Shown: positions 54,784-63,930, numbered from the stretch's first letter. The stretch is 64,000 bases of DNA from Planctomycetota bacterium (GCA_963204725.1 CAUJHH010000006.1:52093-116092), one strand, 5' to 3'. The notes: generated by a model from the letters alone, not told the origin. Program-made: numbers and translations.

Positions 54784-55515
54784 TCACCGAAGCTCGACGC
54801 TCCAGTACGCGTGGTCCAGGAACGCCTTCCACGACTGGTACTTCTCGCTCCCCAGCCGCAGCGTCACCAACGGGTTCCGCTTCGGGCGGATCGGCCGCCT
54901 CACAAGCTTCATGCTCGCCTGATCCGGCGTCCTCCCGCCCTTTCTCGCGTTGCACCTGATGCACGCGCACACGAGATTCTCCCATGTGTCCTGCCCGCCC
55001 TGTGTCCGGGGCACAACATGGTCGATCGACAACTCGCTGGTGGGGAAGTGGCGTCCGCAATACTGGCACGTATTCCGGTCTCGCGCAAACAGGTTCCGCC
55101 GATTCAACTTCACCAGCTGCGCCGGCAGACGGTCGTATCCCAACAGGCGGATGATCCGAGGCACCGCGATCTCCGAGCGCATCGTCCGCACCCAGTCGTG
55201 CCGCTCGCGCTCGAAGTGGCGCTGCAACTCCGCGATCTCGCACCAGGACTCAAAGTCGTAGTTGAGGTACTTGCCATCCTCGACGTGGACGACCTCGGCG
55301 ATGTTCCGGATCAACAGACAGAACGCGCGCCTGGCCGAAACCACCCGCACCGCCGCGAACGCCTTGTTGAGCACGAGCACCTTGGCGTTGAGCCCATCCG
55401 CGCCGAGCATGCCGGGCACGATCGCCAGCCCGCCGGTCGACGAGACAACCACATCCGTATCCTCGAGGATATGGCCGGGTAGGCCTATGCCATGCTCGGC
55501 CGAATCGCCTTGCAT
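54784..55515 (-). CDS. HNH endonuclease domain protein
   Basis: A 243-residue protein of the HNH_5 group. The nuclease motif is CQYCGRHFPTSELSIDHVVP, followed by NLVCACIRCNARKGGRTP: two CxxC-type zinc pairs surround the HNH core, with the IDHVVP His as general base. The N-terminal part (NAKVLVLNKAFAAVRVVSARRAFCLLIRN) is the usual lead-in of this widespread single-copy family. Whether it cuts DNA in vivo is unknown; it is not part of a visible mobile element. Start ATG 55515. Confidence 0.9.
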   Translation of the reverse strand: MQGDSAEHGIGLPGHILEDTDVVVSSTGGLAIVPGMLGADGLNAKVLVLNKAFAAVRVVSARRAFCLLIRNIAEVVHVEDGKYLNYDFESWCEIAELQRHFERERHDWVRTMRSEIAVPRIIRLLGYDRLPAQLVKLNRRNLFARDRNTCQYCGRHFPTSELSIDHVVPRTQGGQDTWENLVCACIRCNARKGGRTPDQASMKLVRRPIRPKRNPLVTLRLGSEKYQSWKAFLDHAYWSVELR

Positions 55516-55553
55516 ACATCCCTCTCGTGACGCAGCTCCGCCGCGCCGTAGTA

Positions 55554-55582
55554 ACCTTACAGATCGGCACGCCCCCTATCAA
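55554..55582 (-). promoter_or_regulatory. candidate sigma-70 promoter for the HNH gene
   Basis: On the minus strand TTGATA (55582-55577) and TAAGGT (55559-55554) are 17 bases apart, in the right place about 40 bases before the HNH start codon. The -35 is close to consensus, the -10 only three of six, so it is a candidate rather than a firm call. Confidence 0.4.
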
Positions 55583-55718
55583 GTCGGACACGATTGCCAA
55601 ATCTCTTGCTGACAGAGACTTCGCACACCCGTCCATGCCGATACCGGGTCCGAAAAGGCCCCAGACGCCCCGCCCGAACGACTCCTGATCGATTCTCGGG
55701 CCCCTCGCCCTTTCGAAC

Positions 55719-57323
55719 TCAATGCCGGAAATGCCGCACACCCGTCACCAGACAGGTCACGCCGCGCTTCTCGCAGAGGTCGAAGGTCTCCTGGTCGCGC
55801 TTGGATCCCCCCGTGTGCACGATCGTCCGAACACCCGCATCGATCAGCGCCGCAGGCCCATCCGCGAACGGGAAGAACGCGTCGGAGACCGCCACGCCCC
55901 CCTTCGCCATCGCGCCCGCCTTCTCCACCGCTAGGCGGCACGAAGCCACCCGGTCCATCTGGCCGGCGCCCGCGCCAAACAGCCGCATCGTCCCGCCATC
56001 CACACCGCCGATCACGATCGCATTGCTCGAGAGCGAGCGGCAGACGATCTCTAGCATCGTCGCGAGTGCCAGCGTCTGCGCATCCGCCCTCGGGCCCGCA
56101 GCGTGGGTCCAGGACGACACGCTGCCCAGTTGGGTGTCACGGTCCTGCGCCAGCATCCCTCCCGCGATCGAACGCAGCTCGATCCGCTTCGATCCCCCCG
56201 CGCGGATCGCGCCCGTCTCCAGCATCCGCACGTTTGCCCATCGCTTCGCGATCAGCGCCGCGCCATCTTCCGCGTAGGAGGGCGCAATCACAACCTCGAA
56301 GAACGTCCCGTCGCGCGTGATCCGCTCCGCCGCCGCACCGTCGATCGCGCGGTTGCACGCGAGGATGCCGCCGTAAGCCGCCAGAGGATCGCCCGCGATC
56401 GCCGCATCGATCGCATCCACGGCCGACGCGCCGACCGCCGCGCCGCACGGGTTGGTGTGCTTCACCACGCACGCGCCCGCAAGCGATCCCCCGCCGGGGC
56501 CCTCGATGCCGCGCAGCGACACGACCAGATCCAGCGCCGCCGCCGCATCCAGGATGTTGTTGTACCCGAGTTGCTTCCCGTGCAACTGCTTCGCCGTGGC
56601 GATGCTCGTCTCGCGCAGCGTCGGATCGACATAGAGCGCGGCCCGCTGGTGCGGGTTCTCCCCGTACCGGAGCTCCTCCTGTTTCACCAGCCGCATCGTC
56701 AGCACCGGCGGGAACGCGACGGCGTCGCGCTCGCCCAGGTGCGTCGCGATCGCCGCGTCATACTGGCTCGTGCGGCTGAACGCCGCCGCCGCCAGATTCT
56801 CGCGAAGCCGACCGGTCGTGCACCCATCGTGAGCCCCAAGCTCCGACACCACCCGGTCGTACTGGTCCGGGCTCGTCACGACCACGACCGAGGCGTGGTT
56901 CTTCGCGCCCGACCGGATCATCGACGGGCCGCCGATGTCGATCTGCTCGATCGCCTCCGCGTCCGTCACGCCCTCTCTCGCGATCGTCCGCTCGAAGGGG
57001 TAGAGATTCACGCACACGAGGTCGATCGGCACGATCCCGTGCTCACGCATCGTCTCCACGTGCTCGGGGTTCGACCGCAGGCCCAGCAGCCCACCGTGGA
57101 TCGCGGGGTGCAGCGTCTTCACACGCCCATCCAGCATCTCGGGGAAGCCCGTCACGGCGTCGATCGGTGTCACAGGCAGCCCCGCATCCGCGAGGGCCTT
57201 CGCCGTGCCGCCCGTCGAGATCAGCACCACACCGCGCTCGACGAGCGCGCGAGCAAACGGCACCAGATCAGACTTGTCGCTGACGCTCAGGAGCGCACGC
57301 GTCACCCGCACCAGTTCGGACAT
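55719..57323 (-). CDS. purH: bifunctional AICAR formyltransferase/IMP cyclohydrolase
   Basis: A 534-residue enzyme for the last two steps of purine synthesis. The N-terminal cyclohydrolase has RALLSVSDKSDLVPFARALVERGVVLISTGGTAKAL and GFPEMLDGRVKTLHP. The transformylase has the catalytic VKHTNPCG, LRYGENPHQRAALY and the C-terminal RDQETFDLCEKRGVTCLVTGVRHFRH. Length is normal. Start ATG 57323 begins MSELVRVTRALLSVSDK. It follows the beta-propeller lipoprotein gene by 31 bases on the same strand. Confidence 0.97.
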   Translation of the reverse strand: MSELVRVTRALLSVSDKSDLVPFARALVERGVVLISTGGTAKALADAGLPVTPIDAVTGFPEMLDGRVKTLHPAIHGGLLGLRSNPEHVETMREHGIVPIDLVCVNLYPFERTIAREGVTDAEAIEQIDIGGPSMIRSGAKNHASVVVVTSPDQYDRVVSELGAHDGCTTGRLRENLAAAAFSRTSQYDAAIATHLGERDAVAFPPVLTMRLVKQEELRYGENPHQRAALYVDPTLRETSIATAKQLHGKQLGYNNILDAAAALDLVVSLRGIEGPGGGSLAGACVVKHTNPCGAAVGASAVDAIDAAIAGDPLAAYGGILACNRAIDGAAAERITRDGTFFEVVIAPSYAEDGAALIAKRWANVRMLETGAIRAGGSKRIELRSIAGGMLAQDRDTQLGSVSSWTHAAGPRADAQTLALATMLEIVCRSLSSNAIVIGGVDGGTMRLFGAGAGQMDRVASCRLAVEKAGAMAKGGVAVSDAFFPFADGPAALIDAGVRTIVHTGGSKRDQETFDLCEKRGVTCLVTGVRHFRH

Positions 57324-57354
57324 CGCCCCATGCCTCCGTCGATCCCGTCCCGGC

Positions 57355-58485
57355 TCAGCGCGGCAGATACTTGCCGATCTTGCCCTTGGCGTCGGTCACA
57401 TAGATCACCGGATCCGTCGCCCCCTCGGCCGACAGCATCGCCACGCCGGGCAGCGTGACGCTCGCGCGAACATCGCCCGTCGCCGGCTCGATCAGCGACG
57501 CCGAGCTCCCGTTCCATGCGATCACGTTCACTCCCCGCGAACAGATCACCGTACCCGAGAGCGACTTGTGCTCCCACTTGACGCTCCCGGAGGCAGGATC
57601 GATCGCGCACAGGCCGCGGTCGGGCAGCTCGCAATAGAGCGTGCCGTTCACGACCGAGGGCTGCACCGTGAGCGGCGCGGACGTCCGGATCCTCCACTTG
57701 ATCCGCGCGCCGTCGGGATCGATCCCGTAGAGCGACTGATCGCTGCACGCGACGAACATCATCGTGCCGTCGGTCACGGGATCCGTCGTAGCGCCCCCGA
57801 AGAGGCGGACCCGACCGAGCAGCGAGCCGGTCGAGGCCTCGAGAATCACCGTGTCGCCGGTCTGCGCGACCACGCCGACAACCGAACCGATCTTGACCGC
57901 CGGACGCTCGATCGCGCCGGTCATGCGGAATCCCCAGAGCTTCACGCCCATCCCGCGCACGTGCGCCATCACCTCACCCACCGAGGTGCCGTAGATCAAC
58001 AGATCCCCGTCCTGCACCGGCCTTGTCGTGATCACCCGCTCGAAGCTCTCGCGACCGATCAGCGTCCCCGTGTCGAGTGCCAGCGTGAAGAGCTCCGTCT
58101 CGGCCGACGCGTGGACCGTTCGACCCTCGCGCACCGGTGCGGTGAACAGCGTCAGAGGCCCCGCCAGTTTGTTCGACCACCGCACCCCGCCGTTGCTCGA
58201 TTCCACAATCGTCAGCGTGCTCCCCGTCTCCTGGAACGCCAGCACGTCCCCCATCGGCTCCATGAACTTGGGCTTCTGGCCCTTATCCACAAAGCCGAAA
58301 CCCCGCCAATCCAGCTTGTACCCAAGCTGGGTGAACGCGTCCGCCTGCGGATCCAGCGGCACCGCGGCCTTCGTTCGAGGCGAGCTCATCGCGCAACCCG
58401 TCCCCAGGCCGCATGTTGCGATCGTCGCGCAGGTCAGAAGGACGAATGAGCGGCTCAGAGAGCCCCGGATGTGCTGGTCGCGCAT
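57355..58485 (-). CDS. PQQ-type beta-propeller protein, probable lipoprotein
   Basis: A 376-residue exported protein. A signal peptide with a possible lipobox ends at C31 (GLGTGC), though position -3 is Gly, not Leu. The rest is a run of PQQ/BamB-like propeller blades: GGVRWSNKLAGPLTLFTAPVREG, LFTLALDTGTLIGRE, LYGIDPDGARIKWRI, LCAIDPASGSVKWEHKS. Such proteins scaffold envelope complexes; BamB-like work in outer-membrane assembly is possible. ATG at 58485 is chosen because it precedes the signal; the frame extends 33 codons more. Confidence 0.8.
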   Translation of the reverse strand: MRDQHIRGSLSRSFVLLTCATIATCGLGTGCAMSSPRTKAAVPLDPQADAFTQLGYKLDWRGFGFVDKGQKPKFMEPMGDVLAFQETGSTLTIVESSNGGVRWSNKLAGPLTLFTAPVREGRTVHASAETELFTLALDTGTLIGRESFERVITTRPVQDGDLLIYGTSVGEVMAHVRGMGVKLWGFRMTGAIERPAVKIGSVVGVVAQTGDTVILEASTGSLLGRVRLFGGATTDPVTDGTMMFVACSDQSLYGIDPDGARIKWRIRTSAPLTVQPSVVNGTLYCELPDRGLCAIDPASGSVKWEHKSLSGTVICSRGVNVIAWNGSSASLIEPATGDVRASVTLPGVAMLSAEGATDPVIYVTDAKGKIGKYLPR

Positions 58486-58640
58486 GGATCCAAACCTTCT
58501 TCTGCCCACGTCAACACCCCAGAACACCGAACACGGGCGTTCCGAGGGGCCTGCCAGTATGGACCCGACCGCCCGGACAGTCAAGCCGAGGAACTCCCCT
58601 CACCCCCCGCGCCGCCGACAACGCGATCTACCCTCACACC

Positions 58641-59264
58641 ATGTTCACCGGCATCATCGAGCGCACCGGCTCCATCCACGCCCTGACCCCGACCCCAACG
58701 CAGGCCCCGGCCGGGTCCGAACTCATCATCGACGCCCAGGGCTGGGGTTCCGACTTCGCCCGAGGCGAGTCAATCTCCGTCAGCGGCTGCTGCCTCACCC
58801 TCGCCCCCCGCCCCGGCGCGCCCTCCGGCCTCCTCCGCTTCGATGTCGTCCCCGAAACCCTCGCCAAGACGTCTCTGGGCTCCCTCCGCCCCGGAACCCG
58901 CGTCAATCTCGAACGCTCCGCGACCGCGGCCACGCTCCTCGGCGGCCACGTCGTGCAGGGTCATGTGGAAGGGCTCGGGAAGGTGCACGCGATCCAGACA
59001 GTGGGGGAGTGGCGGGTCACCATCGAAGCGGGCAAAGACCTGATGCCGTGCATCACCCCGAAGGGCTCGATCGCCGTTGAGGGAGTCTCGCTCACGGTCG
59101 CGTCGGTCGATGTCGACGCATCGACCTTCGACATCGCGCTGATCCCGACCACACTCGACCTGACGACCCTGCGCGACCTGCGCGTCGGCTCATCAGTCAA
59201 TCTCGAAACCGACATCCTCGCACGCACCGTCATCCACTACATGCGTCACTTCGCGCAGCACTGA
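58641..59264 (+). CDS. ribE: riboflavin synthase alpha subunit
   Basis: A 207-residue riboflavin synthase with two beta-barrel lumazine-binding halves. MFTGIIERTGSI and SISVSGCCLTL mark the first, GGHVVQGHVEGLGKV and GSIAVEGVSLTVASVD the second; the pair of GVSLT/GCCLT loops is the family signature. It joins two 6,7-dimethyl-8-ribityllumazine molecules into riboflavin. ATG at 58641 matches the family start exactly. No FMN riboswitch is recognisable in the 155 bases upstream. Confidence 0.95.
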   Translation: MFTGIIERTGSIHALTPTPTQAPAGSELIIDAQGWGSDFARGESISVSGCCLTLAPRPGAPSGLLRFDVVPETLAKTSLGSLRPGTRVNLERSATAATLLGGHVVQGHVEGLGKVHAIQTVGEWRVTIEAGKDLMPCITPKGSIAVEGVSLTVASVDVDASTFDIALIPTTLDLTTLRDLRVGSSVNLETDILARTVIHYMRHFAQH

Positions 59265-59286
59265 CCTTCCGCTGCGATCTCGGTGC

Positions 59287-59334
59287 CTTCGTGACTTCGT
59301 GACTTCGTGACTTTGTCACTCCGTCACTCCGTCA
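59287..59334. repeat. six-unit 8-bp tandem array with dyad symmetry
   Basis: Three copies of CTTCGTGA are followed by CTTTGTCA and two CTCCGTCA, all in phase. The GTGA half and the GTCA half can pair as GTGAC/GTCAC steps, giving an imperfect hairpin. It fills the gap between the stops of ribE and the WGENIGW protein, so it may act as a terminator or be a simple-sequence expansion. Confidence 0.7.
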
Positions 59335-59342
59335 CCGCTTCC

Positions 59343-60026
59343 TTAAGGACACCCGTCGCTGAAGAACTGCAGGAAGTCCAGGAAGTCCAGGATGTCGATC
59401 AGGTTGTCGCCGTTCATGTCCGGCTGACCGAACGCGCCGCACGGCGTCGGTGACTGCTCGCAATCCGAGAAGTCCTGCAGAAAGTCCAGGAAGTCCAGGA
59501 TGTCATCGAGCCCGTCGTCGTTGTAATCCGCGAGGCACCGAAGCGCGACAAAGTTGCCCGCATTATCGAGGTTGATCCAGCCGATGTTCTCGCCCCACGC
59601 GTACCCGCGGAATCGCCGCGCCGCGAGGTCCAGTCGCGCCTGCTGGTTGAACGCGCTCAGCGTCGCCCGAGTGTCGAAGTTGATCCACCCGACGTTCTCC
59701 GCCCACGCGAAGCCGAAAAGATCGCCGTTCGCCGCGATGTTCACGCCCGTGTCCGTGCCGCTCGTGTTCGCGTAGTTCGTGCCACCGGAGCCGCCCGGCG
59801 TGCCGTCCCCCAGCGTGACCCATCCGATGTTCTCACCCCACACATACCCAGACATAAACGTCGACGCGACCCGGACCTCCTGAGCCCCGCCGTTCGCGCC
59901 GCGCCAGTTCGTCCACCCGGTATTCTCGCCCCACGCAAACTTCCGCGCCTGATCGATGTCCTGCGCCGTCGCCCCGAGAGCAACCGCCGCGACGCCGACC
60001 GCAACAACAACGGATTGGATCTTCAT
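59343..60026 (-). CDS. secreted WGENIGW-repeat protein with two C-terminal calcium-loop motifs
   Basis: A 227-residue secreted protein. A signal peptide spans residues 1-22. Four copies of a WGEN[IT]GW/WAENVGW motif occur at about 32, 63, 108 and 143, each in a GYAWGENIGWINL-type strand pair. The C-terminus has two near-identical units: DYNDDGLDDILDFLDFLQDF (167-186) and DMNGDNLIDILDFLDFLQFF (203-222), each an EF-hand-like Asp loop followed by a hydrophobic helix, similar in layout to a dockerin pair. ATG at 60026 with GGAGG eight bases upstream fixes the start. Function unknown; surface display or complex assembly is plausible. Confidence 0.85.
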   Translation of the reverse strand: MKIQSVVVAVGVAAVALGATAQDIDQARKFAWGENTGWTNWRGANGGAQEVRVASTFMSGYVWGENIGWVTLGDGTPGGSGGTNYANTSGTDTGVNIAANGDLFGFAWAENVGWINFDTRATLSAFNQQARLDLAARRFRGYAWGENIGWINLDNAGNFVALRCLADYNDDGLDDILDFLDFLQDFSDCEQSPTPCGAFGQPDMNGDNLIDILDFLDFLQFFSDGCP

Positions 60027-60170
60027 CTGCTCGACCTCCAGATCGCATGGTACCGACTGACCATCGGTATTGATAGCCCTTCGTCGCTCCCAGAAAGACC
60101 CCGAGCCGCCCGCCCTGCGCGCCACATTCCCCCGACCTTTCGTCGCCCAGCCAGCCCTAGCATCCCCCGT

Positions 60171-60244
<74 letters not shown>

Positions 60245-60323
60245 TTCCTCACGTCGTCCCGCATCACGCCTCGTTTACCCAGATTCACAACGAGCCGGAG
60301 TTCCCTTGATCCCAAGCCGATCC

Positions 60324-61808
60324 ATGACGCTCTTCCGGGCCCTCCGCCGCCTCGCCCTCGCATCCGCCCTCCTCTCGTTTGCCGCTCCGGCTTGCATCGC
60401 CCAGAGCGCGGACGCCCTCTGGAACAACAACTGCATCTCCTGCCACGGCGAGAACGCCCAGGGTGGCAACGCCCAATCCCTCTTGGACGATGAGTGGCTC
60501 CTCGGCCCCACCGACCGCAACCTCTACGACGCGGTGAGAGACGGCATCGTCGATTCCGGCATGCCCGCCTATGGCGAGACCCTGAAGGACGAACAGATCT
60601 GGGCCCTCGTCGTCCACCTTCGCGAGATCCGCGCCAAGGACAAGCGTGCCCGCCTCGGCTCCCCCAAGCCCGACGATGCCGGCGTCTTCACAACCCAGCA
60701 CGCCAACTTCAAGATCGAGCGTGTCATCACCGACGGGCTCGACGTCCCGTGGTCCGTCGACTTCCTCCCCCCGGCCGCCCCCCGCGGCCTCGCCCACTCC
60801 GCGATGCTCGTCACCAATCGACCCGGCAAACTCCAACTGTGGGTCGATGGCAAGCTCAGTTCGCCGGTCGCCGGCACACCCGAAGTCCGCAGCAAGGGAC
60901 AGGGCGGCCTCATGGATGTCGCCCCGCACCCGGAATACGCCGCCAACGGCTGGGTCTATCTCTCCTTCTCCGACCCCGACGGCAAGAGCGGCTTCACCAA
61001 GATCGTGCGCGGCAGGATCCGCGCCGACAGCAAGGACGAACTCCGTTGGATCGACGAAGAGACCATCTTCGAGGCCGATCACGATCACTACACCAATGGC
61101 GATATCCACTTCGGCAGCCGCATCCTCTTCCAACGCCAGGATAACACGCCCGATGGCCCGTGGATGATCTTCTTCTGCAGCGGCGAACGCGGCGTCGGCG
61201 ATCTCGCCCAGCGCCTCGACCGACCCAATGGCAAGATCTATCGCCTCCACGACGACGGGCGCGTACCCGCAGACAATCCCTTCGTCGGCCAGCGCAACGC
61301 CTACGAAGCCGTCTGGTCCTTCGGCCACCGCAACCCGCAAGGGCTGACCTTCGGCCTCGACGGCCGACTCTGGGACACCGAGCACGGCCCGCGAGGCGGC
61401 GACGAACTCAATCTCATCCAGAGAGGCCACAACTACGGCTGGCCTCTTATCTCCTTCGGCATCAACTACAGCGACGCGCCGTACAAAACACCCTGGCCGA
61501 CTGCCGACCAGGACTTCACCATGCCCGCGTTCGTCTGGCTCCCCTCCATCGCCGTCTGCGGGCTCGACACCGTCCGCCCCGGCCCCGATGGAGAGGCCTT
61601 CCCCGCGTGGAAGGGCGACCTCGTCGCCGGCGGCCTCGCGGGCCAGACCGTCGAACGCCTCCGCATCGACGGGGAATCCGCCGCCGAGCGCGAGGAACTC
61701 ATCCACGGCATGGGCCGCGTCCGCGATGTCGTCACCGGCCCCGACGGATCCATCTACGTCGTGCTCAACCAGCCCGATCATGTCATCCGGCTCCTTCCCG
61801 CGGAGTAA
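60324..61808 (+). CDS. cytochrome c-fused PQQ-dependent sugar dehydrogenase-like protein
   Basis: A 494-residue exported oxidoreductase. After a signal peptide (residues 1-26) a small cytochrome c domain has heme site CISCH (37-41) and an axial Met in GMPAYG (80). The rest is a soluble aldose sugar dehydrogenase (Asd/GDH) propeller: GLDVPWSVDFLPP, LMDVAPHPEYAANGWVYLSF, HFGSRILFQ, SFGHRNPQGLTFGLDGRLWDTEHGPRGGDELNLI. It would oxidise a sugar and pass electrons through the heme to the respiratory chain. ATG at 60324 is preferred over TTG 60306. It follows tRNA-Arg. Confidence 0.88.
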   Translation: MTLFRALRRLALASALLSFAAPACIAQSADALWNNNCISCHGENAQGGNAQSLLDDEWLLGPTDRNLYDAVRDGIVDSGMPAYGETLKDEQIWALVVHLREIRAKDKRARLGSPKPDDAGVFTTQHANFKIERVITDGLDVPWSVDFLPPAAPRGLAHSAMLVTNRPGKLQLWVDGKLSSPVAGTPEVRSKGQGGLMDVAPHPEYAANGWVYLSFSDPDGKSGFTKIVRGRIRADSKDELRWIDEETIFEADHDHYTNGDIHFGSRILFQRQDNTPDGPWMIFFCSGERGVGDLAQRLDRPNGKIYRLHDDGRVPADNPFVGQRNAYEAVWSFGHRNPQGLTFGLDGRLWDTEHGPRGGDELNLIQRGHNYGWPLISFGINYSDAPYKTPWPTADQDFTMPAFVWLPSIAVCGLDTVRPGPDGEAFPAWKGDLVAGGLAGQTVERLRIDGESAAEREELIHGMGRVRDVVTGPDGSIYVVLNQPDHVIRLLPAE

Positions 61809-61812
61809 GCAC

Positions 61813-61829
61813 GCGGGCGATCCCCCCGC
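61813..61829 (+). terminator. weak hairpin after sugar dehydrogenase gene
   Basis: GCGGG and CCCGC around a 7-base loop form a 5-bp stem five bases after the stop codon. No T-run; termination is a guess. Confidence 0.25.
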
Positions 61830-61916
61830 TCGTGACGCGACGGTGACCCTCCTCCACAACGTCCCGTGACCCTTCTGGTACAACTCTCCGAACCTCAACC
61901 GTTCCGGAGACCAACC

Positions 61917-62276
61917 ATGACGCTCACGCTCGGACCGCGCACGCTCACAACGCTGGCCCTCTTCGGCGCCCTCGCGACCGGCGCGATCCTCCTCGGCTCC
62001 GGCGCGCAGCCCGGCCAGGTTCGCACCACATCCAAGGTCGAACACGGCGTGCTCACCCTCGTCGGACTCGACGCCACATTCCTCACGTCCGACGCCAAGG
62101 CCCGGCGCTGGCAGGAGATCGTTAAGGCCGCGGGCCAGCCCGTCGTCGAGGAGTACAACCGCATGTCGATCGTCGACACCCTCATCAACGGGGGCTGGGA
62201 GATCGTCTCCTACGAGTTCACCCTCGACCCCACCGCCGGCGATGTCGAACGCTACCTCCTCAGACGCCAGCGCTGA
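61917..62276 (+). CDS. hypothetical exported small protein
   Basis: A 119-residue protein with an N-terminal signal or anchor (MTLTLGPRTLTTLALFGALATG, then LLGSGAQPG). The mature part ends in VVEEYNRMSIVDTLINGGWEIVSYEFTLD, an arrangement reminiscent of small DUF4177-type proteins, but I cannot confirm the family. GGAG lies eight to nine bases before ATG 61917. Its stop codon directly abuts the stop codon of the convergent DUF6786 gene with no spacer. Confidence 0.65.
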   Translation: MTLTLGPRTLTTLALFGALATGAILLGSGAQPGQVRTTSKVEHGVLTLVGLDATFLTSDAKARRWQEIVKAAGQPVVEEYNRMSIVDTLINGGWEIVSYEFTLDPTAGDVERYLLRRQR

Positions 62277-63521
62277 CTACATCAGCGCATTCTCTATCTG
62301 CGCCAACCCCGCACGGAGAACCTTCCGCGCGACGGCATCCAGTGCCTCCCGATCGCCCGCAATATGGATCGTCCGATGGAAGTGCGTCGCGCTCTGCCCC
62401 GGCGCGAGCGCGAGCGCAGGCGAAGAGGTCTCCAGCTCATAGAACGTCGGCCCGCGCTCGCCCGGCGCGTCGTTGTAGCTGTTGATCACGTCGCCCGCGA
62501 ACGGCTTCTCCTGAACCTCCCACATGCTGTTGATGTACTCGCTTGCCTGGTTCACACCTGGCGGCAGCGTGTACGACACGATCGTGAGCACGCCCCGATC
62601 CGGGTTCCAGCTGCCGCACACCGGCAATGCCCGACCCGGCCCGACGCCGATCTTCGTTCTCATGCGGCTGTCGCCCCGGAAGAAAATCGCCTCATCCGAT
62701 TGCCCGATCCGAGCCGGAGGCACCTTCCCGAAATAGTCGTCCTTCACCACCGGCCCGAGTTTCTCCACCGGCCCCTGCCGGAACGGAATCACCACCGTGC
62801 AATCGTCCGACGGCCTGAACATCCCGAGCACCCAGATCGAAAGCAGCCCCGTCTCGCGCCTCCACGCGCTCGGCCCCGTGTTCGTGATCGTGTTCTCCGA
62901 CTCGAACGCGACGACCCTGCACGCGGAAAGGTCAACGCCCAGGTCCGCCCCCGCCCGCGCCGCGTCCACCAGCCGGATCGTGCGATCGATGTGCAGGTCG
63001 AACCGCGTGCCGGAGTAGTTGGTCAGCGTGCAGTCGTGCGCGAGCGCGACGGAATCCGCCGTCTCCTCGATCACGTCGTACGCGACCGAGTCGATCGGCG
63101 CGGGGGTCTGCCAGTCCTCAAGGGTGAACTCGTCCCCCTGCTTGAAGAAGATCGCGAACTGCCCGCCCTCCGGCCCGAGCCAGAAACGGTCCTCGCCGCC
63201 CCACACGCTGATCTTCGGCACCGGCTTGCCGGACTCGATGAGCTTGTCGTTGAGGTACCCATACGACACGCCCCCCTCTCCCCCCAGCGTCGAGGTCATC
63301 ACGCGTCCCTGATACTTCGGCGCGACCGCGATGCGCGACATGCCATCTGGTGAAGAAAGGACGACGGTGTAGCCGTGCTTCTTGAGGAACGCGGCATCCT
63401 CGCCGAAGGTCCGCTCTTTCGTGTTGGCGTGGGTCGAGGCGCAGCCGCCGGAGAGCATGGTGGCTCCTGCGATGATCGCGAGTGAGAGGGAGCGTCGGGT
63501 GACATGGTTCACATGGGACAT
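62277..63521 (-). CDS. DUF6786 family lipoprotein
   Basis: A 414-residue exported protein. The signal ends in a lipobox-like SGGC at Cys27. The mature protein matches the DUF6786 pattern: FGEDAAFLKKHGYTVVLSSPDGMSRIAVAP, YQGRVMTSTLGGEGGVSYGYLN, VWGGEDRFWLGPEGGQFAIFF, LEDWQTPAPIDS. The fold is beta-rich, like galactose mutarotase-type domains, but the function of the family is unknown. ATG at 63521 opens the signal; upstream frame is low-complexity. It abuts the previous gene tail to tail. Confidence 0.8.
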   Translation of the reverse strand: MSHVNHVTRRSLSLAIIAGATMLSGGCASTHANTKERTFGEDAAFLKKHGYTVVLSSPDGMSRIAVAPKYQGRVMTSTLGGEGGVSYGYLNDKLIESGKPVPKISVWGGEDRFWLGPEGGQFAIFFKQGDEFTLEDWQTPAPIDSVAYDVIEETADSVALAHDCTLTNYSGTRFDLHIDRTIRLVDAARAGADLGVDLSACRVVAFESENTITNTGPSAWRRETGLLSIWVLGMFRPSDDCTVVIPFRQGPVEKLGPVVKDDYFGKVPPARIGQSDEAIFFRGDSRMRTKIGVGPGRALPVCGSWNPDRGVLTIVSYTLPPGVNQASEYINSMWEVQEKPFAGDVINSYNDAPGERGPTFYELETSSPALALAPGQSATHFHRTIHIAGDREALDAVARKVLRAGLAQIENALM

Positions 63522-63623
63522 GAGGGGCTCCGTTCGGGCTCGTGGCGCACACCTCGGGGGGCGTGCCATCGAACTCGACCGCCAGCGTACCGCGCGACGC
63601 CGCGATCCGCATGACACCCGCCC

Positions 63624-63650
63624 GACTCCCCCAACTCCCCCGACTCCCCC
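63624..63650. repeat. three 9-bp direct repeats
   Basis: GACTCCCCC, AACTCCCCC and GACTCCCCC follow each other without gaps. It is a simple tandem expansion in non-coding DNA. Confidence 0.75.
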
Positions 63651-63837
63651 AGCGCACCCGAATCCTCCGGTGGCTCCTTGAAACGCCTCTCCGTCGCCAA
63701 GCCCGGCGGTTCACCCGACTGGCGCTCTCCGCGCTCTACCACTCGCGATCGCCTCTCACGGCGATCGCGAAACCGCAGCGGACCGAGGCTCCCGACTCTC
63801 TCCCCTCTGCTCTCCTCTTCCCATTCCCCACTCCATC

Positions 63838-63930
63838 TCTTCCTCTCTGTGCCTCTGTGCCCTCTGTCCTCTGTGGTGAATCCTCTTCTTCGTCTTCTCC
63901 GCGTTCCTCCGCGCCCTCCGCGTTCTCTTC
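63838..63930. repeat. degenerate CTCTGTG / CTCCGCG dispersed-type repeat
   Basis: The plus strand reads repeated CTCTGTGCC and CTCTGTCCT units, then GGTGAAT, then CTCCGCGTT and CCTCCGCGCC units. I have seen this family of purine/pyrimidine-skewed intergenic repeats scattered in planctomycete, cyanobacterial and other genomes; whether it is dispersed in this one cannot be checked here. It is non-coding. Confidence 0.55.

Noticed and set aside
58486..58640. FMN riboswitch before ribE
   Set aside because: The conserved AGGGTG/CGGGG core elements of the RFN element are not present in this stretch.
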